A stretch of DNA of 36,067 bases from a virus. The stretch covers positions 1 through 36,067 of IMG/VR virus record IMGVR_UViG_3300042484_000132; one strand, written 5' to 3'. Below the pieces are notes generated by a model that was not told the DNA's origin, made no database searches, and worked only from the letters and a program-made list of their open reading frames with translations. Within the stretch, counting starts at the first letter, position 1. Every line of letters begins with the position of its first letter. Of the stretch, positions 30,562-36,067 are shown in pieces. The position numbers were made by a program, and so were the translations under genes.

Positions 30562-31259
30562 TGTCAAACAATATCTATGATATCCTAAAGAAGTTTAACA
30601 ATCTTGATTCAGTTAAAAATGTATTGTCTGAAGGTAAGACAGTTTGTAAATCTTGCGGCAAAGCAAAATGCAAATGTGTAGACGAAAGCAAAGGCAGCAA
30701 GCCTGACTTTCTTGACATGGACAAAGATGGCGATAAAAAAGAGCCAATGAAAAAGGCTGCTAAAGAAAAAAGCAAAGGTGCTGTTGCTGAAGCAGTTGCA
30801 CAAGTTGAACGACAACTAAATGAAAAGTACATGGGCTTTAAGAAAATGCAAGAAAGTGAAGCCAATGAAGATATGTTGTCACCAGGGCAAAAGAAAATTG
30901 CCAAAATGAGTCCGCCACCTGATAAAATTGATGCCAATGATCTCAAGGCATTACGTGCTGGAAAAGACAAGAAAAAAGAAGGTAATGCCTTTAGTGGTGC
31001 AATGGCCAAAGCTAAAGCCAGTGGTGCAGATGAATTTAAAGTAGGCGGCAAAGAATATGCGGTCAAAGAAGGCTTTCCTACAGTAGCCGACGCTAAAAAG
31101 CGCATGGATGATCGAGAAGGTAAAACTGCACACGGTAAAAAAACAATCACTAAAACTGGTACTAAACACGAACGTGATTATGATGCAGTAGACAAAGGTG
31201 CCGATGTTGACTCAACACCAAAAGGTCGTGGTCGTCCTAAAAAAGATAGATTTGCATAA
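30561..31259 (+). CDS. Lys-rich prohead-core-like protein with Cys cluster, DxDxDG loop and AT-hook
   Basis: A 232-residue very basic and acidic (Lys/Asp/Glu-rich) protein starting in a TAATG overlap. Residues 22-24 (LSE) fit the prohead protease site. C29-x2-C32-x4-C37-x-C39 looks zinc-binding. 'DFLDMDKDGDKKEPMKKA' (about 49-66) contains an EF-hand-like DxDxDG calcium loop. 'NAFSGAMAKAKASGADEFKV' (about 142-161) is a repeat-type module I recall from marine phage core proteins. The C-terminus 'GRGRPKK' (222-228) is an AT-hook, which binds the minor groove of AT-rich DNA. The combination suits a DNA-condensing internal head or scaffold protein. No enzyme domain is seen, and no direct T4 homologue is clear. 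Confidence 0.65.
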   Translation: MSNNIYDILKKFNNLDSVKNVLSEGKTVCKSCGKAKCKCVDESKGSKPDFLDMDKDGDKKEPMKKAAKEKSKGAVAEAVAQVERQLNEKYMGFKKMQESEANEDMLSPGQKKIAKMSPPPDKIDANDLKALRAGKDKKKEGNAFSGAMAKAKASGADEFKVGGKEYAVKEGFPTVADAKKRMDDREGKTAHGKKTITKTGTKHERDYDAVDKGADVDSTPKGRGRPKKDRFA

Positions 31260-33619
31260 TGAAGATCAGTGATATTACCAATGAGGCAGATCAGTCGCCT
31301 CGCCCAGGTAGAGGACCAACTGTTCTGCCTGTTCCAAAACAAAGGGCAGCAGTTGACATTCCGGCAGTGAGATCACCGGCCGGAGAAATCATCGGATCAT
31401 TGATGAATCCTGACCCCGGCATTGAAGATTTTACACAAGCAGCAAGAGAGAAAAATATTCCTGGCATGGCATTGGCCGGAGTGACCGCAGCAGCCGGACC
31501 GTTTGGCAAACTTGGTAAACTTGCTAAAAAAGTATTTGGCAAAGGCGAAAAAACAGCAGCAGACATTGTTAAACGAGATGTTGACATTCCTGCAGCTAAA
31601 GATTATTCTAAATTAGATAGACCTGCAGTACAAAGAAAAGCAGAACCTCAAGCAGCACCAGTGGCAGATGTTCAAATTACACCAAGAACCGGCTCTAGAT
31701 CCGGAAAAGAATTAGATTTAAATAAGCCAGCTGATGCGCCCGCATCTAAAGTAGACGCACCTGTAGTTAATGCTCCGGCTGCGGCCGCAGCAAAAAAGCC
31801 TGGACTAGTAGACAGATACAAAGACTTTCGATACGGTACTACTGATCCTAAAGGAATAGAAGCGGTTAAACAAGCCAGAATTGATACCAAAATTAAACAA
31901 AAAGAGCTTGATAATATTCCTGGATGGGTATCGCGTAACCCAAAAACCGCCACTGCATTAACAGTCGGCGGAGCAGCCGCAGCAACAGATTATGTAACTA
32001 CTCCCGCAGATCAAGAATGGACACCTAGTCTAGGTGGACTTGTTAAAGGACCAATGCGAGCATTCATGGACCCACCTGCTAGCAATACGGGATCTGGTGA
32101 TACAGCAACTGATAGTCCAACTGCTACTCCTAGTTCAGGTTCTAACACAGGTTCTAACACTCCTGACGTTGATACGTCGTGGATTAACGATGGTTCACGT
32201 AGTAGTGGTAACAGTGGTAGTGGAAATAATAGCCCTAGCAATCGTGCTCCTGCTGCGCCAGATGCACCTGCAGCAGCACCAGCATCTGCAGCAGACGAAA
32301 TATCTCCGGAACAATCAGCAGCTGATAGATTAAAAGCCAGAGGCAGCAAGTATTGGCCCAGTGATGGCAAAACCAATGAATCATTGCGATTAACTGAAGA
32401 CGATTCTGAAGCAGTTAAACAATTTCTAAGAAATGTAGTAAGCAGAGAAAGCGGCGGAAAGAATATACAGAATAAATCGGGTAGTTCTGCTTTTGGTATA
32501 GCACAATTTATGCCAAGCACATTTAAAGGCATGGTACAACAAGCACGACCAGATTCTCCTATATACGGTAAAACTTGGGAAGAGTTTAAAGCTGATACCA
32601 ATTTGCAAAAACAAACATTAGCTATTGCAACTCAAGACTATATTAATAAATTAAGATCATCTAAGGTACCTGTTACAAGTGGTTCGTTATACATGAGTCA
32701 TTTCTTTGGACCAGAGAAAGCCACACAAATATTACAGCGCGGTCCTGATGCAACATTATCTTCAGTTATTCCCGAGTATGTACGTAAAAAAGATAAGCGT
32801 ACCGGAGAAGTTAGAATAATCAAGAATCCTGTTTATACTCAGAATCCTAATCTAAGTCCAACCGATACAGTTAGATCAACATATTCAAATCTAAGTAACC
32901 TGATGCAAGATCGTCAAGTGGCATCAGCTAAAAAAGGAAAACTTGCAGCAGCCGGAACAGCAGCACTAGGAGCATTAGTCGGCGCAAAAAGTGCAGAAGC
33001 CGGTGAAATGCCAGGACGTACCAAAGGCGATGCAATGGCGGATTGGTTTAAAAATAAATTTGGATCAGAAAAAGCAACTGCCACAAATAACAAATCAGAT
33101 GTTAAACCTGATCCAACCAAGCCAGCTGCAGCACCAACTCAAGCTGCGCCTGTAACACCTGACAAGCCGACAAAGACATCTGCACCTGTAGCACCTGTAA
33201 CACCTGACAAGCCGACAAAGACATCTGCAGCGCCTGCATCTTCAACAGACAAGACAGCACCTGTAAAAGATACTACTAAGGAAAAACCAGCTGAGCCAAC
33301 TCCTTTTAAGTTTGAACCTATTGCATCACAAAAAGTTGAGCCAGTTAATTTTAAATCAGCCAATCCACAACTGCCTGGAGTAACACACACCGTTGATAAA
33401 ATTGATCCAGATAAAATTTTACAGAAAAACTATGCACCTATAGATAGCAAGTCTGATGATGCTGATGATGAAATAGCAAAAGTAATTAAACAGAAACAAA
33501 GTAGTCCAGCTACTAGCAGCAAGGAAGCAGTTAAGCCAGTTCAATTTGAATCAATAAATACTACACCAGACCCTGAGTTGCAGGATATCTTGTGGTTGGC
33601 AGGAAAGAAGAGAAAATAA
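31259..33619 (+). CDS. Putative internal head protein with SLT-type lytic transglycosylase domain
   Basis: A 786-residue protein. N-terminus 'MKISDITNEADQSP', then an amphipathic/hydrophobic segment (about 70-96) and long Pro/Ala-rich low-complexity tracts. The lytic transglycosylase domain spans about 385-530: 'VSRESGGKN' with the candidate catalytic Glu at E397, and 'SSAFGIAQFMPSTFKG' (about 409-424) are the classic SLT motifs. An LTE site (378-380) just before the domain could allow release by prohead protease. A hydrophobic segment (about 561-580) and 'PVTPDKPTKT' repeats follow; the C-terminus is 'DPELQDILWLAGKKRK'. The domain would cleave peptidoglycan glycan strands without hydrolysis. 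The cluster context suggests packaging in the head and ejection with DNA, similar in idea to T7 gp16; a tail location is also possible. Confidence 0.78.
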   Translation: MKISDITNEADQSPRPGRGPTVLPVPKQRAAVDIPAVRSPAGEIIGSLMNPDPGIEDFTQAAREKNIPGMALAGVTAAAGPFGKLGKLAKKVFGKGEKTAADIVKRDVDIPAAKDYSKLDRPAVQRKAEPQAAPVADVQITPRTGSRSGKELDLNKPADAPASKVDAPVVNAPAAAAAKKPGLVDRYKDFRYGTTDPKGIEAVKQARIDTKIKQKELDNIPGWVSRNPKTATALTVGGAAAATDYVTTPADQEWTPSLGGLVKGPMRAFMDPPASNTGSGDTATDSPTATPSSGSNTGSNTPDVDTSWINDGSRSSGNSGSGNNSPSNRAPAAPDAPAAAPASAADEISPEQSAADRLKARGSKYWPSDGKTNESLRLTEDDSEAVKQFLRNVVSRESGGKNIQNKSGSSAFGIAQFMPSTFKGMVQQARPDSPIYGKTWEEFKADTNLQKQTLAIATQDYINKLRSSKVPVTSGSLYMSHFFGPEKATQILQRGPDATLSSVIPEYVRKKDKRTGEVRIIKNPVYTQNPNLSPTDTVRSTYSNLSNLMQDRQVASAKKGKLAAAGTAALGALVGAKSAEAGEMPGRTKGDAMADWFKNKFGSEKATATNNKSDVKPDPTKPAAAPTQAAPVTPDKPTKTSAPVAPVTPDKPTKTSAAPASSTDKTAPVKDTTKEKPAEPTPFKFEPIASQKVEPVNFKSANPQLPGVTHTVDKIDPDKILQKNYAPIDSKSDDADDEIAKVIKQKQSSPATSSKEAVKPVQFESINTTPDPELQDILWLAGKKRK
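33149..33229 (+). repeat. Two 36-bp direct repeats (45-bp period) in the transglycosylase gene
   Basis: The 36-bp unit at 33149-33184 is repeated exactly at 33194-33229, coding for 'PVTPDKPTKTSA' twice with a short spacer. It lies in the low-complexity C-terminal part of the protein. Confidence 0.9.
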
Positions 33620-33620
33620 A

Positions 33621-35576
33621 ATGACAATGAGAAAACTTTTAAAATTATTTGAAGCACCCGGTGTAGGTGGTTATGCTGGTGTACCAACAGCAACAACGTC
33701 TAATCGTGTACCCAAAATGGCATCAGACGCTGATGTTAAAGTTGCGCCTAATCTATCATCAGGAAAGCCAGTGACAGCAGGAAAGCCAGTAGTTAATACG
33801 CCGGCTGCTCCTTATAGAGGCAGCACTAGCGCACAGGCCATTGCTCAAGCTAGTGGCGTCAAAGATGTCAATAAGATCCAAGCTGGTCAGAAATTAACTT
33901 TACCTGGTGGCGGCAGTTACACTGTGCAAAAAGGTGACACCATGGATAAAATCGCCAAACAAACTGGCAGTGGAGCCGCTGCACCGCAAAGTGATCAAAC
34001 AGCCGCTGGTAACCAAACAAGCAGTGGATATAACGCACAGTCACAAGCTCAAAAAACGCCAGATGCAGCAGAACCAGTAGCAGGACAGCGACCAGGTGGA
34101 GTAGCATTCAATCAAGATGCAGGTACAACATCAGGGCAAGCAGCACCAGCATCACCAGGACAGCGACCAGGTGGAGTAGCATTCAATCAAGATGCAGGTA
34201 CAACATCAGGGCAAGCAGCACCAGCATCACCAGGACAGCGACCAGGTGGAGTAGCATTCAATCAAGATGCAGGTACAACATCAGGGCAAGCAGCACCAGC
34301 AACAAAAAGCTCACTGCCTATTACAACCACCGGTGGACCAACCGCAGCAAATCCTGCATCAGTTAATCCACCTACACAAGGTGGCCCTGCAGTAACAGGC
34401 GGATTTGGTCAAGAAACTAATATCTCCAGAGATTCCGATGATGTAATTGCAAAAAGAACCCCATATGGGCAACAAAATCAAGCAACAAAAAGTTATGACA
34501 GTTTTGGAGATTTTGCTAGTGCAATAGGAAATAAAGTCAAGAGTACATTTGGGGCAAGTAACCCACCTGCTACAATGGAAGAGGAGTTGGAAGAAGATAA
34601 CGAGCTAAGTGAATTAATGCGTCTAAGTGGCCGACCAATGAACAAACCTAAAATGAGTGAAAGCATTATGTTAGAAGCTGGTAGTACACTTGAGCATATT
34701 GTTAAAAAGTTCAAACATGAAACCAAGAACTTCTTGGCCGGAAATGATTTAGACAGCGATCTATACGATGCACTGTATGACTACTATTCAGACAATGGCG
34801 AAATGCCATATGGTGTTGCTAAAGCCCGTGACGGCGATCCTTATCAATGGATCAGTGATAGATTTGCTGACGAAATGCAAATGCATGGTTACGGTAGACA
34901 AGCAGACATGCTGAACATGCCTGGTGCCGATCACGAACTAACAGAACTAGCACGTTTAGCCGGACTAAGCGAAAGCCAAGTAGTTGAATGTGGTGACATG
35001 GATATGGAGCAAAAAGATTCCATGAATGTCAGCACTAACATGAGCAGTGACGGTACCAAGAGTGTAAACATCAGCGCACAAGGCGATCGTGCTGATGCAC
35101 TATTGCAAATGCTAAAGATGGCTGGCATGAGACCACATGACAATGATAACAGCATGGCGATGACAGAGCCAGAAGTTATTATGGTTAGCTCTGCACCACA
35201 TGACGATATGCATGAAGAAGAAATGATGGACGAAGAGTACGCCAACAGTCCGGAACAAGAATACCAAACCATAGATAGCATCATTCATCAAGGCGACGAT
35301 TTAAATCGTGAAAAAGCACAGCATCCAGTGGCCGGTTTTACAGGTGATAACCCATTGGTAGGCGAAGACATATCCTTGGATGAAGAACTACAAGATCTAC
35401 TAGATAGCATATTGTTCCGCGAAGAAATGACTGATGTGCTAAAAGCCGAACAGCCATACCGTGATGAAAAGACTGGCAAGATGGTTACACCCCCAAAAGG
35501 CGCAACAATGCCGCCTCCTGACAGTCAATATCCGCCAGGCGACAAGCGAAACATGATGCCACCTAAGGGAAAATAA
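33621..35576 (+). CDS. Putative internal head protein with LysM-like motif and repeats
   Basis: A 651-residue protein. ATG 33621 directly follows the previous stop; ATG 33627 (MRKLLKLFEAPG) is an alternative start and both keep the LFE site at about residues 9-11. A LysM-like pattern lies at about 72-116, but the usual halves come in reverse order: 'GVKDVNKIQAGQKLTLP' first, then 'YTVQKGDTMDKIAKQTG'. Three 25-residue repeats 'GQRPGGVAFNQDAGTTSGQA' follow (about 155-229). The second half is acidic and Met-rich, with the motifs 'DNELSELMRLSG' and 'DHELTELARLAG' containing LSE/LTE protease sites. LysM motifs bind peptidoglycan, so with the preceding gene this could be a wall-targeting internal protein. 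The function is inference. Confidence 0.65.
   Translation: MTMRKLLKLFEAPGVGGYAGVPTATTSNRVPKMASDADVKVAPNLSSGKPVTAGKPVVNTPAAPYRGSTSAQAIAQASGVKDVNKIQAGQKLTLPGGGSYTVQKGDTMDKIAKQTGSGAAAPQSDQTAAGNQTSSGYNAQSQAQKTPDAAEPVAGQRPGGVAFNQDAGTTSGQAAPASPGQRPGGVAFNQDAGTTSGQAAPASPGQRPGGVAFNQDAGTTSGQAAPATKSSLPITTTGGPTAANPASVNPPTQGGPAVTGGFGQETNISRDSDDVIAKRTPYGQQNQATKSYDSFGDFASAIGNKVKSTFGASNPPATMEEELEEDNELSELMRLSGRPMNKPKMSESIMLEAGSTLEHIVKKFKHETKNFLAGNDLDSDLYDALYDYYSDNGEMPYGVAKARDGDPYQWISDRFADEMQMHGYGRQADMLNMPGADHELTELARLAGLSESQVVECGDMDMEQKDSMNVSTNMSSDGTKSVNISAQGDRADALLQMLKMAGMRPHDNDNSMAMTEPEVIMVSSAPHDDMHEEEMMDEEYANSPEQEYQTIDSIIHQGDDLNREKAQHPVAGFTGDNPLVGEDISLDEELQDLLDSILFREEMTDVLKAEQPYRDEKTGKMVTPPKGATMPPPDSQYPPGDKRNMMPPKGK
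34083..34307 (+). repeat. Three 75-bp tandem repeats in frame
   Basis: Units start at 34083, 34158 and 34233. The first two are identical and the third differs only at its end. Each codes for 25 residues beginning 'GQRPGGVAFNQDAG'. A degree of identity this high at synonymous sites means a recent expansion. Confidence 0.95.
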
Positions 35577-36067
35577 TGAAATCTTTTAAAGACTACCTAA
35601 TGGAAACAGAACTAAACGAAGACTCTCCGAGTCTTGGTGACGTATTTGAATTAGAAATTGCTAGAGAAGAAATTGTATTAGAAACTACAGTTATTGATGT
35701 ACTAGATGATGGTATTGTAATTGAAGCAGATGACACCATGTTACAAATATTGATGCATGTTGGATATCTAAATGAGGATTCAAATATGCCCACTGCTAGA
35801 GATTCAATTAGTCCTATACATGGCAGTAATGATAGAGATATTGACGAAGCAGAATATCAAGGTCGTAACGTACCGCTAGGTAAGCCAATGAAGGGCGACG
35901 TTAAAAAGTCAAAAGTTTATGTTAAGAACGCAAAAGGTAATGTAGTTAAAGTTAACTTTGGTGATCCTAATATGAAGATCAAAAAGTCAAACCCCAAGCG
36001 TCGTAAAAGCTTCAGAGCAAGACATAACTGTGCCAACCCAGGTCCACGTACTAGTGCTAGATATTGG
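35576..36067 (+). CDS. Prohead-core-like protein, 3' end beyond the window
   Basis: The start (ATG 35576) overlaps the previous stop (TAATG) and the frame is open to the last base (164 codons seen). It begins 'MKSFKDYLMETELNEDSP', again like a capsid targeting sequence with an LxE site. A beta-rich part ('TVIDVLDDGIVIEADDTMLQ', about 40-60) follows, then 'AEYQGRNVPLGKPMKGDVKK' and a C-terminal part 'VNFGDPNMKIKKSNPKRRKS', then 'RARHNCANPGPRTSARYW'. This C-terminal half is a string I recall from conserved head-region proteins of marine T4-like phages. The basic C-terminus could touch DNA. The stop codon is outside the window, and the role is inferred. Confidence 0.72.
   Translation, partial: MKSFKDYLMETELNEDSPSLGDVFELEIAREEIVLETTVIDVLDDGIVIEADDTMLQILMHVGYLNEDSNMPTARDSISPIHGSNDRDIDEAEYQGRNVPLGKPMKGDVKKSKVYVKNAKGNVVKVNFGDPNMKIKKSNPKRRKSFRARHNCANPGPRTSARYW

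Noticed and set aside
30575-31150. 191-aa minus-strand reading frame
   Set aside because: Antisense shadow of the Lys-rich core protein; Leu/Ser-rich from complementing Lys/Asp codons, with no promoter or ribosome-binding site seen.
32011-32601. 196-aa minus-strand reading frame
   Set aside because: Antisense to the transglycosylase gene, whose SLT motifs establish the + strand frame.
34083-34307. CRISPR-like or noncoding repeat
   Set aside because: The 75-bp units have no spacers and preserve the reading frame.
1-36067. tRNA genes, integrase or attachment sites
   Set aside because: The window is nearly fully coding with no gap over about 100 bases; no integrase was found and no tRNA-like sequence was recognised by eye.

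Overview
The window is part of the late, structural half of a T4-like myovirus (Caudoviricetes) of the marine type. The assignment rests on proteins recognised from sequence: gp13-like neck protein, gp15 tail-sheath stabiliser, gp18 sheath, gp19 tube, gp4 head-completion protein and a probable gp16 small terminase. The DNA is AT-rich and almost fully coding, with many one-base TAATG stop/start overlaps, and T4-type late promoter boxes (consensus TATAAATA) precede many genes. The host cannot be read from the sequence. No photosynthesis or other host-marker gene is present, and neither are portal, major capsid protein, prohead protease or large terminase, which presumably lie outside the window.

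Layout: (1) 1-14475 is a tail-fibre/adhesin block on the + strand. It has a fibre gene cut by the left edge, an 862-aa structural protein, a fibre with a peptidase-G2-like C-terminal domain, a 1311-aa modular fibre and a run of smaller fibre genes. Four of these proteins carry the same kind of glycine-rich tip. Four genes share an N-terminal anchor motif (MxFPxxPxxGQ) and three share a central linker module. (2) 14475-15248 encodes a conserved Rossmann-like protein of unknown function, possibly a sugar-modifying enzyme. (3) 15217-18382 is a minus-strand late operon: a neck/tail structural protein, gp15 and a NUDIX hydrolase. (4) 18447-22257 on the + strand mixes sigma70-driven, presumably early genes (a 93-aa protein, a 396-aa unknown, a dNMP kinase) with the late gp13 gene and a small conserved protein. 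(5) 22220-22564 is a minus-strand HNH endonuclease gene. (6) 22663-29909 carries sheath, tube, a second tube-like protein, two small proteins, gp4 and gp16-like; sheath, tube and tube-like genes are each preceded by a late promoter, and hairpins separate them. (7) 29935-36067 is a run of five overlapping or abutting genes that look like internal head (prohead core) proteins.

The most interesting part is region 7. Several products begin with short peptides resembling the T4 internal-protein capsid targeting sequence, ending in an (L/I)xE prohead-protease site. One carries an SLT-type lytic transglycosylase domain, the next a LysM-like motif, and a third Cys-rich, Asp-rich and AT-hook motifs. 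I infer a set of capsid-packaged proteins, some with cell-wall functions, that could be ejected with the DNA. A second notable point is the dNMP kinase leader: a sigma70 promoter sits in the left arm of a terminator hairpin whose right arm holds the ribosome-binding site, so only transcripts from that promoter should expose the site.
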